In this document: positions 6,647 through 13,205 of the stretch, one piece after another
How positions within the stretch are numbered: position 1 is the stretch's first letter
Layout of the letters: every line of letters begins with the position of its first letter
DNA from: Kiritimatiellales bacterium
GTDB taxonomy: Bacteria > Verrucomicrobiota > Kiritimatiellia > Kiritimatiellales > Tichowtungiaceae
Direction: 5' to 3'
Assembly (NCBI GenBank): GCA_028692515.1
Contig: JAQUXG010000010.1
Coordinates: forward strand, 1 to 14,520
Length of the DNA: 14,520 nt
Position numbers and translations under genes: made by a program
Notes under the pieces: model-generated
Told to the model about the DNA's origin: nothing
Database searches by the model: none
The model's input: the letters and a program-made list of their open reading frames with translations, nothing else

Positions 6647-7911
6647 CCAACCTGCTCCACCATTTGGGTGATCACACCACGATGGTTTTCGATGACGCCG
6701 CGGGCCGCGAGGCCGAGTTGCGTGCGAACCGAAGGATCGGCCAGCAAGTCGGCAATGGTTTTTTCCAATGCTTGGAAATCCTGAACCTGCCGCAACGCGC
6801 CAGCGAAACGAAAGTCATCCATGACCGATGGAAAATTTTCCATGTTCGGGCCGACGACGATCGCCTTACCAAACAGCGCCGGCTCGATCGGGTTCTGCCC
6901 GCCGTGTTCGCAAAGGCTTTTGCCGACAAAAACGACATCCGCCGTGGCATAAAAACTCATCAACTCTCCGGTCGTATCGACCACCAGAACATCGGAGAGC
7001 GAAGAATCCTGCGTACGAAGCGAGCAGGTGAGGCCCTGACTCTCAATTACGCTTACTACCTCGTCACGACGCTCCGCATGACGTGGAACCAGCACGAGGA
7101 AAAGCTCCGGATATTTTTCGCGTAACGTTTTATAAATTTTACAAAGTGCCTCTTCTTCGCCCGGCCAGGTGGAACCGCCAAGCAGAATGAGCGCATCGTC
7201 TGGAACGGAAAGCTGCTGAAGAACGCTGCGGGCTTTGGCGTCTGCATCAGCGGCGGGCAGCGGCAAATCGTATTTGGCGGTGCCAAGCGTTTTGACGGTT
7301 TCCGGCCGCGCGCCCATGGCAATTATGCGTTCCGCATCCTGACTCCCCTGCACACAGACCGGGTCGATCAGTTCAAGCAGGCGGCGGGTGAACGGGCGGA
7401 GTTTCATGTAGCCTTTAAACGACGAGTCGGAGATGCGCCCGTTGATCAGCGCGACCGGAATGCCGCGCTTATGCGCCTGACGCACGAGGTTCGGCCAAAA
7501 CTCGCATTCGACCAGAATCAGCTTAAGCGGATTAATCTGGTTGTACACGCGGCGCATCACCCACGGCAGATCGACTGGAAAGTAGATCAGCACGTCGCGA
7601 CGATCCATCTGCTTTTCTGCCAGCGCATGGCCGGTCGAGGTGTTGCTGCTCACGACAAACAGCGCATCGGGATGCGCCTTGCGGTATTCCTCGATGAATC
7701 GGAGCGCCACAAACAGCTCGCCGACACTGACGGCGTGAATCCATGTGCGGCGATTCTCCACGAGCGTTGTGGTAACGCCATGCCCGTAGATGCCAAGCCG
7801 CTGCTCAAAATGTTTTTTGTAGCCGCCGCGCCGGATCATCCGCGAAATAAACTTCGGCAGCATCAGCAGAAAAACGAGCGGGAAAAGCAGGTTGTAGAAA
7901 ATCCAGATCAT
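6643..7911 (-). CDS. kdtA: 3-deoxy-D-manno-octulosonic acid (Kdo) transferase
   Basis: A 422-residue GT30 glycosyltransferase, synonym WaaA. It adds Kdo from CMP-Kdo to the lipid A precursor at the inner face of the inner membrane, an essential step in LPS core assembly. Residues 1-18 form a hydrophobic N-terminal anchor (MIWIFYNLLFPLVFLLML). HAVSVGE carries the presumed catalytic Glu65. YFPVDLPW, VECEFWPNL, NGRISDSSFKGY, LLGGSTWPGEE and GQNPIEPALFGKAIVVGPNMENF are all family signatures. Length matches E. coli WaaA (425). No strong Shine-Dalgarno is seen at this start. A perfect palindromic element encodes FQALE (379-383) near the C-terminus, and two more lie just upstream of the gene. The stop overlaps the glycerate kinase start. 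Confidence 0.97.
   Translation of the reverse strand: MIWIFYNLLFPLVFLLMLPKFISRMIRRGGYKKHFEQRLGIYGHGVTTTLVENRRTWIHAVSVGELFVALRFIEEYRKAHPDALFVVSSNTSTGHALAEKQMDRRDVLIYFPVDLPWVMRRVYNQINPLKLILVECEFWPNLVRQAHKRGIPVALINGRISDSSFKGYMKLRPFTRRLLELIDPVCVQGSQDAERIIAMGARPETVKTLGTAKYDLPLPAADADAKARSVLQQLSVPDDALILLGGSTWPGEEEALCKIYKTLREKYPELFLVLVPRHAERRDEVVSVIESQGLTCSLRTQDSSLSDVLVVDTTGELMSFYATADVVFVGKSLCEHGGQNPIEPALFGKAIVVGPNMENFPSVMDDFRFAGALRQVQDFQALEKTIADLLADPSVRTQLGLAARGVIENHRGVITQMVEQVG
6761..6778 (+). repeat. TTCCAA-TGC-TTGGAA palindrome inside kdtA
   Basis: A perfect copy with core at 6763-6777, preceded by a run of T. On the coding strand it reads TTC CAA GCA TTG GAA, giving FQALE at kdtA residues 379-383 in the C-terminal helical region. 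Confidence 0.8.
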
Positions 7912-7937
7912 CGGCGAAGCATCCCGATTTAACAGTC

Positions 7938-7957
7938 AACATTCAATTCTCAATGTT
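7938..7957. repeat. AACATT / AATGTT inverted repeat upstream of kdtA
   Basis: AACATT (7938-7943) and AATGTT (7952-7957) form a 6-bp stem with an 8-base loop, 27 bases before the kdtA start and next to the palindromic pair. The region is AT-rich compared with its surroundings. It may be a regulatory or decayed repeat. Confidence 0.35.
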
Positions 7958-7960
7958 CAT

Positions 7961-7977
7961 TTTCCAATGTTTGGAAA
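7961..7977 (+). repeat. TTCCAA-TGT-TTGGAA palindrome, intergenic (first of a pair)
   Basis: A perfect copy, core 7962-7976, in the 98-base gap between xerC and kdtA. Its core starts 31 bp from that of the next copy, close to three helical turns, in the same orientation. Confidence 0.85.
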
Positions 7978-7990
7978 CTTTTCGCTCGGT

Positions 7991-8008
7991 TTTTCCAATG
8001 CCTGGAAA
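7991..8008 (+). repeat. TTCCAA-TGC-CTGGAA palindrome, intergenic (second of a pair)
   Basis: A copy with one mismatch (CTGGAA for TTGGAA), core 7993-8007. It begins one base after the xerC/xerD stop codon. Flanking GG and CC allow a slightly longer hairpin, so it might act as a weak attenuator between xerC and kdtA. Confidence 0.75.
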
Positions 8009-8009
8009 C

Positions 8010-8963
8010 CTACGCGCGCGGGTGGGCTTCTTCATAAACCCTCTTGAGTTTTTCAATCGAAACATGAGTGTAAATCTGGGTGGTAGAAAGACTGGCGTGA
8101 CCGAGCAGTTCTTGCACACTGCGCAGGTCGGCGCCGTTATCGAGCAGATGGGTAGCGAAGCTGTGGCGCAGAGCGTGCGGAGAAATGGACGGTTTGAGCC
8201 CGCAATATCCCACGTAGGTTTTCAGACTGCGTTCAATGGACCGCGCGGTAATCGGCCCGCCGTGTTTATTCAAAAAAATCGTCCGGCGCGCATCGCCTTT
8301 GATGCCGAACGAGTTCCAGACCTCGGAACGCATGGAGAGTGCATTCTGCAGCGCCCGCTCCGCGGGCCGTCCGAGCGGACAGAGCCGCTCCTTTTTGCCT
8401 TTACCGAGCACGCTGACGATGCCGGAGAGAATATCGATCCGGTTTTCGGTCAGGCCGGTCAACTCACCGATACGCATGCCGGTGCTGTAGAGCAGTTCGA
8501 GAATCGCGGTGTCGCGTACCGGAATATACTCCTTAAAAATACTGTCCGGTTTTCCAGCGGCCGCCATCGCGCGCGGCGCGGCCAGCAACTGCTCGACTTC
8601 GGCCATCGAGAGAACAGTCGGCAGATAACTGCCCTTCTTCGGCAGGTGCAGCCCGCTGAACGGATTGAGCGGAACGTATTCTTCGCGCACCATAAATTTA
8701 TAAAACGAACGAAGCGCAGAGAGCTTACGGCTGGTCGTGGTTGGTTCCATTTCCAGCTTCTGGAAAAAAACCAGAAACTTGCGGGCGGAAAAACGATCGG
8801 CCTCTTTCCAATTAAATGGCGGCTTCGCCTCGTCGCCCCAGATCAGCTCCACGAACTGCCGGATATCAATCAGGTAGTTGCTGACGGTATGCTCCGAGGC
8901 ATTTTTCTCGCCTTGCAGGTACTTAACAAAATGCCCTACACAAGGATCTGCGATTACGTTCAT
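8010..8963 (-). CDS. xerC: Tyrosine recombinase XerC/XerD
   Basis: A 317-residue site-specific recombinase, likely the chromosome dimer resolution enzyme acting at dif with FtsK. An N-terminal SAM-like core-binding domain (about 8-95) is followed by the catalytic domain. The full active site is visible: Arg164 in TGMRIGEL, Lys188 in LGKGKKER, His263 and Arg266 in SPHALRHSFATHLL, His289 in LLGHASLSTTQIYTHV, and the nucleophile Tyr298 in the same stretch. Its place directly after topA (11 bases) and dprA matches the conserved dprA-topA-xerC order, so it is chromosomal Xer and not a mobile integrase. Whether it is C or D cannot be told from one gene. No clear Shine-Dalgarno is present, so coupling to topA is likely. 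Confidence 0.95.
   Translation of the reverse strand: MNVIADPCVGHFVKYLQGEKNASEHTVSNYLIDIRQFVELIWGDEAKPPFNWKEADRFSARKFLVFFQKLEMEPTTTSRKLSALRSFYKFMVREEYVPLNPFSGLHLPKKGSYLPTVLSMAEVEQLLAAPRAMAAAGKPDSIFKEYIPVRDTAILELLYSTGMRIGELTGLTENRIDILSGIVSVLGKGKKERLCPLGRPAERALQNALSMRSEVWNSFGIKGDARRTIFLNKHGGPITARSIERSLKTYVGYCGLKPSISPHALRHSFATHLLDNGADLRSVQELLGHASLSTTQIYTHVSIEKLKRVYEEAHPRA
8751..8765 (-). repeat. Possible variant palindrome in xerC (TTCCAG-N3-CTGGAA)
   Basis: It has the same 15-bp architecture and coding register (FQKLE, residues 67-71) as the kdtA and aroB copies, but with G-C at the inner arm position and a centre (AAG) that breaks the K-G-H rule. It may be a diverged copy or coincidence. Confidence 0.25.
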
Positions 8964-8974
8964 TGCAGATGAAT

Positions 8975-11443
8975 CTACTTTTTAACCTTCGGTTCGGGAA
9001 GACCGTACTGCTCGCGGATTGCAGCGTAGTCCGGAATCTGCGCGGCGTAGCGGGCGACGATTTTCTTGAGCGCGGCGACCTGCTTGTCGGAGAGAGCGCC
9101 TTTGGTGGCGAACTGCCCGGCGAGTGAGTCGTAAAAGCTCTGGTCGTTGAATTCGCGCTTACCGCGCAGAACCGGCGGGTTCCATGTTTGAACATTTTTG
9201 AGCAGGTCGAGCAGTTCACCCGTCTGTCCTGCTTCTGCCGTATCGGGTTTCGCGGCCATATTGAGGCTCTCTTTAATCGTGTCGAAGTCCTGAATCTGAT
9301 CGGCATATTTGGTCAGCACGGAATCCAAAGCTGCAGTCTGACGTTCGCTGAGACGACGCCCATTCTGCACCTGCTGGCGCAGGGACTCGCAGAATTTTTT
9401 ATCATCGTACGTGCGCTTGCCGATCTTGCGGGCTTCCGCGAACGCGATATGTTCCAGCAGCTCAAGCTTCCGGTGGGTTTCCGTGCGCGGAGCTTCCGGT
9501 TTTTCGAGTTTCAGGCCGCTGATCTGCTCGGCGTTGATCTGCTCCATGTATTTACAGGCCAGATTGAACAACATCTGCTGCTGACGCTGAGTAATCTGTC
9601 CGTCTTCTGCAAATTTTTCGCGGACGGACTTCACGGTTTCGTCGTCGGCATAGGTGCGACGTCCGCGCTTAACCGGCTCAGCCCATTCCTTGACCTGTTC
9701 GAGCGCGGCAAGAATCTCTTGGGTAGATTCCGGGTCCGCCATGTCTTTGGCCCCTTCGAGCCATTCGAGAAACTGCGTATAAAAGGTCTGCATCATGTCG
9801 GCCCACTCAACGGAGCCGTCTTCGATCTTATCGAGCTTCTCTTCCATCTCGGCGGTGAACTTGACATTGAAAAGCGGATTGAGCGCACCGACGAGGAACT
9901 CATTCACGCGCATGCCGGCCTCCGTCGGGGTCAGCGAGCGTTTTTCTTTGGTGACGTATTCGCGCTTGTCGAGCGTCGCCAGAGTCTGCGCATAGGTACT
10001 CGGACGACCGACGCCGTTTTCTTCGAGGGCTTTAATCAGCGAAGGCTCGCTGTAACGCGCCGGCGGTTTGGTGAATTTCTGTTCACCGAGCCATTCCACG
10101 CAGTCGAGCTTCTCTCCTTCGGTGAGCGGCGGAAGTTTGGTTTCGTCGGTCTCTTCTTCCTCGTCGTCGGTATTCTTTTTGTCGGCGGCCATCTCGATGC
10201 CGCTGGCGCGCATGTAACCGGGGAAGGCGATTTCGGAGGAGGTCGCACGGAACAGATAGGTGTTTTCGCCGGAGGTTTCGATTTCGGCGGTACGGCGGGC
10301 GATACGTGCAGGCACCATCTGACTGGAAACGAACCGTTCCCAAATCAGTTTGTAGAGCTTCAGCTCTTCGGGCTTGAGGCCGGAGAGGCTCTGCGGAGTC
10401 TGCGAGACTTCGGTCGGGCGAATCGCTTCATGCGCTTCCTGCGCATTGCCGCGGCTCTTATAGAAATTCGGCTTCTCCGGCAGATATTCCGCGCCGTATT
10501 CGGCAGTGACAAAGGCGTAACAAGCTTCCTGCGCACTCTTGGCGATATTGAACGAGTCGGTTCGCATATAGGTAATCAACCCGTTTTCATACAGCGCCTG
10601 AGCAATACTCATGGCGCGAGCCGGCGAAAACCCGCACACGCTGGAGGCCGCCTGCTGAAGCGAACTGGTGATAAACGGTGCGCGCGCCCGGCGCTGAACT
10701 TCTTTTTCGATAACCCGAGCAACATGTAAATCACTGGCATCCAGCTCGGCGCGAATCTTCGCCGCCTGTTCAGAGCCTTTGATCTCGGCCTTGTCGCCGT
10801 TGATCTGCGCCAGCTTAACGGAAAACTGATCCTGAGGATCAATCAGCTTGCGCACATTGGCACCGAGCACCCAGTACTCTTCCGGATTAAAACTCTTAAT
10901 TTCGTTTTCGCGCTCACAGACCAGACGAAGCGCCACCGACTGCACGCGACCTGCGCTGACTCCGCCTTTGACCTGCTTCCAGAGAAGCGGACTCACCTTG
11001 AAGCCGACCAGACGGTCGAGAATGCGGCGGGCCTGCTGTGAGTTAACGCGGTTCATGTCCAGTTCGGTCGGATGAGAAAACGCCTCTTTGATCGCCGGTT
11101 TGGTGATTTCGTTATAGGTCACGCGGCTGAATTTTTCCGGCGGGACAATTCCCTTGAGCAGTTCAAACAGATGCCAGGCAATCGCTTCTCCTTCGCGGTC
11201 CGGGTCGGGTGCCAGAATCACTTCGTCGCATTTTTTGGCGGCAGCCTTCAGCTCGGTGATAATTTTTGCACGGCCGGTCGTGTTCACATACTCCGGCTCA
11301 AATCCTTTATCGACATCCACGCCGAGTTTTTTGGGCGGAAGGTCTCTTACGTGGCCCATGGAGGCCTTCACGATATAATCCTCGCCCAGATACTTATTGA
11401 TGGTTTTTGCTTTTGCGGGAGACTCAACGATAACCAGTTTCAT
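8975..11443 (-). CDS. topA: DNA topoisomerase I (type IA) with a repeat C-terminal region
   Basis: An 822-residue enzyme that relaxes negative supercoils by single-strand passage. The TOPRIM domain has Glu7 in IVESPAKAKT and PDPDREGE (Asp80, Asp82, Glu84). The active-site Tyr292 lies in GLITYMRTDS. GGVSAGRVQSVALRLV, EAHEAIRPT and NGVGRPSTYA are canonical. The frame can be read from a TTG two codons earlier, but AAGGA is 8 nt from this ATG and only 2 from the TTG, so 11443 is preferred. The core ends near 560. Instead of Cys4 zinc fingers (no CxxC is present), three related modules follow at about 577-636, 661-719 and 744-809. Each carries K/RRTYxDxxFxxSLRxQxxxxGxLSxRQxxAL and KYAxQI-like motifs. 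An acidic, low-complexity insert (DDEEEETDE) lies at about 426-434. Confidence 0.97.
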   Translation of the reverse strand: MKLVIVESPAKAKTINKYLGEDYIVKASMGHVRDLPPKKLGVDVDKGFEPEYVNTTGRAKIITELKAAAKKCDEVILAPDPDREGEAIAWHLFELLKGIVPPEKFSRVTYNEITKPAIKEAFSHPTELDMNRVNSQQARRILDRLVGFKVSPLLWKQVKGGVSAGRVQSVALRLVCERENEIKSFNPEEYWVLGANVRKLIDPQDQFSVKLAQINGDKAEIKGSEQAAKIRAELDASDLHVARVIEKEVQRRARAPFITSSLQQAASSVCGFSPARAMSIAQALYENGLITYMRTDSFNIAKSAQEACYAFVTAEYGAEYLPEKPNFYKSRGNAQEAHEAIRPTEVSQTPQSLSGLKPEELKLYKLIWERFVSSQMVPARIARRTAEIETSGENTYLFRATSSEIAFPGYMRASGIEMAADKKNTDDEEEETDETKLPPLTEGEKLDCVEWLGEQKFTKPPARYSEPSLIKALEENGVGRPSTYAQTLATLDKREYVTKEKRSLTPTEAGMRVNEFLVGALNPLFNVKFTAEMEEKLDKIEDGSVEWADMMQTFYTQFLEWLEGAKDMADPESTQEILAALEQVKEWAEPVKRGRRTYADDETVKSVREKFAEDGQITQRQQQMLFNLACKYMEQINAEQISGLKLEKPEAPRTETHRKLELLEHIAFAEARKIGKRTYDDKKFCESLRQQVQNGRRLSERQTAALDSVLTKYADQIQDFDTIKESLNMAAKPDTAEAGQTGELLDLLKNVQTWNPPVLRGKREFNDQSFYDSLAGQFATKGALSDKQVAALKKIVARYAAQIPDYAAIREQYGLPEPKVKK
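9017..9715 (-). repeat. Three tandem protein modules in the TopA C-terminus
   Basis: The topA segment encodes three copies of a roughly 60-residue module joined by 24-residue linkers. Matching landmarks are RGRRTYADD / IGKRTYDDK / RGKREFNDQ, then DGQITQRQQ / GRRLSERQT / KGALSDKQV, then KYMEQI / KYADQI / RYAAQI. Copies 2 and 3 also share DF/DY and an I-(K/R)-E ending. The modules are likely small helical domains, possibly DNA-binding substitutes for zinc fingers. Confidence 0.75.
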
Positions 11444-11450
11444 AATCAAA

Positions 11451-11456
11451 TTCCTT
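11451..11456 (-). promoter_or_regulatory. Shine-Dalgarno that decides the topA start
   Basis: Minus-strand AAGGAA. It stands at a proper distance from the ATG at 11443 and too close to the in-frame TTG at 11449. Confidence 0.65.
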
Positions 11457-11460
11457 TTTT

Positions 11461-11482
11461 AACCGCGAATGTATTCGTGGTT
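11461..11482. repeat. Imperfect inverted repeat between dprA and topA
   Basis: AACCGCGAA and TTCGTGGTT flank TGTA. In RNA from the plus strand it folds fully with one G-U pair; in the minus-strand operon transcript one A-C mismatch remains. No T-run follows in the operon direction, so it does not look like a terminator. It may be a remnant of a repeat. Confidence 0.35.
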
Positions 11483-12600
11483 TACTCTCTCAAATCTTCC
11501 GCCAGTTCGACGATACGTCCCGGCAGCATTTTCACGACGCGCTTCATTTCCAATCCAACGAGCAGCGCACTCACTTTAAAACTCGGCAACCCGGCGGCGC
11601 GGGCCAAACTGTCCACATCCAGCGCTTCTTCCCAAAGAGCCTTTACCAGCGCCTGCTCCTCCTCGGAAAGCGGCACTTCCGGCCTCGCCGAAGCGGCATT
11701 TTGCGGTTTTTCAAACTGTCCGGGCGGCACCAAAAGCTCGAACTCTTCTAATATATCGTCGACGTTGTCGACCAATTTCGCCCCGTTTTTTATTAAACGG
11801 TTGGTTCCTTTGGACGCCGGGGAGTCAATTCGACCCGGCACGGCAAAGACACTCCGGCCCTGCTCTGCGGCTGCATCGGCGGTATGCAGCGATCCGCTTT
11901 TGGCCCCCGATTCAACCACAACAATGCCCATCGAAAGCCCGCTGATGATCCGGTTACGGTACGGGAAGGTCATCCGGTCAGCCTGCCGCCCGAACGGGTA
12001 TTCACTGACCACCGCCCCGCTCTGCGCAATGGCATCGGCCAGCGCCCCGTTTTCCGGCGGATAGAGCTGATCGATCGCTGAGCCGAGTACCGCAATCGTC
12101 CGGCCCTTTGCCTTGAGTGCTCCCTCATGCGCAGCCGTGTCGATCCCGCGGGCGAGGCCGCTCACCACGGTGAAGCCGGTTTGCGCCAGCTGATAGGCCA
12201 GCCGGTCGGTCACGCTCAATCCGTAGTGGGTGCATTTGCGCGAGCCGACCATGCCCAGCGCGTGGCGATCTTTCGGCAAAAATGCCCCGCGCACATAAAG
12301 TGCCAGCGGCGGATCATAAATGGTTTTCAGCGCGGCGGGATATTCCTCGTCCAGCGGCGTAAGAATCCGAACACCCAGCTCGTCTGCTTTTTCCAGCTCG
12401 GCCTTCGGATCAACCTGAGTGCGCTGATTCAGAATCGCTTCGGAAAGTTTGATGCCAACGCCCTTCGCCATCCGCAGGTCGGACAGCTCCGGATCAAAAA
12501 CCGCCGACGGGGAGCCCAACGTATCAATCAGAGCCCGCACCGTTACCGGCCCGATACCTTCAATCATATTCAGAGCAATATACGCTTCGCGATCGGTCAT
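11482..12600 (-). CDS. dprA: DNA-processing protein DprA (Smf)
   Basis: A 372-residue protein that binds incoming single-stranded DNA in natural transformation and loads RecA; it is also widespread in species not known to be competent. The N-terminal helix-hairpin-helix/SAM-like part (about 9-55) has IEGIGPVTVRAL. The Rossmann-fold core carries MVGSRKCTHYG (117-127), SGLARGIDTAAHEGAL (147-162), FPYRNRIISGLS (212-223), ESGAKSGSLHTADAAAEQGR (230-249) and FAVPG (252-256). A winged-helix (DML1-like) domain spans about 310-365. Length is typical for the three-domain form. Its ATG overlaps the upstream gene's stop as ATGA, with no separate Shine-Dalgarno, so it is translationally coupled. topA follows after 38 bases. 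Confidence 0.96.
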   Translation of the reverse strand: MTDREAYIALNMIEGIGPVTVRALIDTLGSPSAVFDPELSDLRMAKGVGIKLSEAILNQRTQVDPKAELEKADELGVRILTPLDEEYPAALKTIYDPPLALYVRGAFLPKDRHALGMVGSRKCTHYGLSVTDRLAYQLAQTGFTVVSGLARGIDTAAHEGALKAKGRTIAVLGSAIDQLYPPENGALADAIAQSGAVVSEYPFGRQADRMTFPYRNRIISGLSMGIVVVESGAKSGSLHTADAAAEQGRSVFAVPGRIDSPASKGTNRLIKNGAKLVDNVDDILEEFELLVPPGQFEKPQNAASARPEVPLSEEEQALVKALWEEALDVDSLARAAGLPSFKVSALLVGLEMKRVVKMLPGRIVELAEDLRE

Positions 12601-13205
12601 GCTTTAGATTTTCTGCTTTTAGGCTTCGTGAACAAATCAAGCTGGCCGTCTTTGAGCAGATCGTAGGTTTTCAGCAGACGCAGGGTTTGCAGGAGGTCTG
12701 ACTTTTCATAGTTTTTTGCGACATCCACGCTTTCAACCAGCTCCAAAAGCATCGTGCGGAATGAAAGTACGCCATCGATTCCGCCCTGTCGTAAAAGCAT
12801 CAGTGTTTCTTCCTGCGGCGCGGCGCTGGCCGTCAGATCGGACAGGCAGAGAATCTTGGTGATCGATCCGGCACCCAGCGTTTTGCGGGCCTCTTTTACC
12901 ACCGCCAGTTCAGCGAAACGGAAAATGTCGGGATTCTTTTTGAGTACCGCCGGGCTGAAGCGATCAGTATGCCAGCCGCGGATGCTGACAATCGCACGCT
13001 GCACTTTAGAAAGCTCCGGCGCGCCCCAGACCATCTCTTTCGGCGTATTAAAAACTCCAGCCTGCCCCGGACGGGCGATCAGTAAATCAATCTCCTCGGC
13101 ATCGAGTTTGTGGCGCGCGGCCACCTGATGCTTGTTGGGCTGAATGACGAAAAAGCCGAGCGTCTCGAAATACTCGCGGACAATCTGTTCATTGACTGAT
13201 GCCAT
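12597..13205 (-). CDS. Conserved protein, possible degenerate PD-(D/E)XK nuclease fold
   Basis: A 202-residue protein. The frame is open further upstream inside aroB, but GGAGGT lies exactly 5 nt before the ATG at 13205, which settles the start and gives a 17-nt overlap with aroB. The N-terminus (NEQIVREYFETLGFFV), then EEIDLLIA (37-44), then a beta strand AIVSIRGWHT (71-80), resembles a restriction-endonuclease-like fold in which D is followed by E-x-K. Here Asp40 is present, but the E-x-K position reads Ser74-Ile-Arg76. The later half (ITKILCLSDL, GIDGVLSFRTMLLELVE, NYEKSDLLQTLRLLKTYDLL) is well ordered and ends in a basic tail. It resembles uncharacterised proteins I associate with Lentisphaerota and Kiritimatiellota. 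Lying directly before dprA, it may act on DNA. Function is unproven. Confidence 0.75.
   Translation of the reverse strand: MASVNEQIVREYFETLGFFVIQPNKHQVAARHKLDAEEIDLLIARPGQAGVFNTPKEMVWGAPELSKVQRAIVSIRGWHTDRFSPAVLKKNPDIFRFAELAVVKEARKTLGAGSITKILCLSDLTASAAPQEETLMLLRQGGIDGVLSFRTMLLELVESVDVAKNYEKSDLLQTLRLLKTYDLLKDGQLDLFTKPKSRKSKA

Noticed and set aside
6828..6843. 16-bp palindrome ATGGAAAATTTTCCAT in kdtA
   Set aside because: It encodes the conserved GPNMENF motif of the Kdo transferase family, so protein constraint explains it. It lacks the TTCCAA-N3-TTGGAA layout.
9180..9192. TTCCATGTTTGAA in topA, resembling the palindrome with two bases deleted
   Set aside because: It can be derived from the element only by assuming two deletions inside coding sequence that keep the frame of a conserved repeat module; chance is more likely.
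9188..10729. Long plus-strand open frame (513 codons) opposite topA
   Set aside because: It lies wholly antisense to an unmistakable topA and is rich in Phe, Gly, Arg and His as expected from reverse-frame reading of GC-rich coding DNA. No domain or ribosome binding site is apparent.
11444..11449. TTG start two codons upstream for topA
   Set aside because: The Shine-Dalgarno would be only 2 nt away; the ATG at 11443 has normal spacing and matches the family N-terminus MKLVIVESPAKAK.
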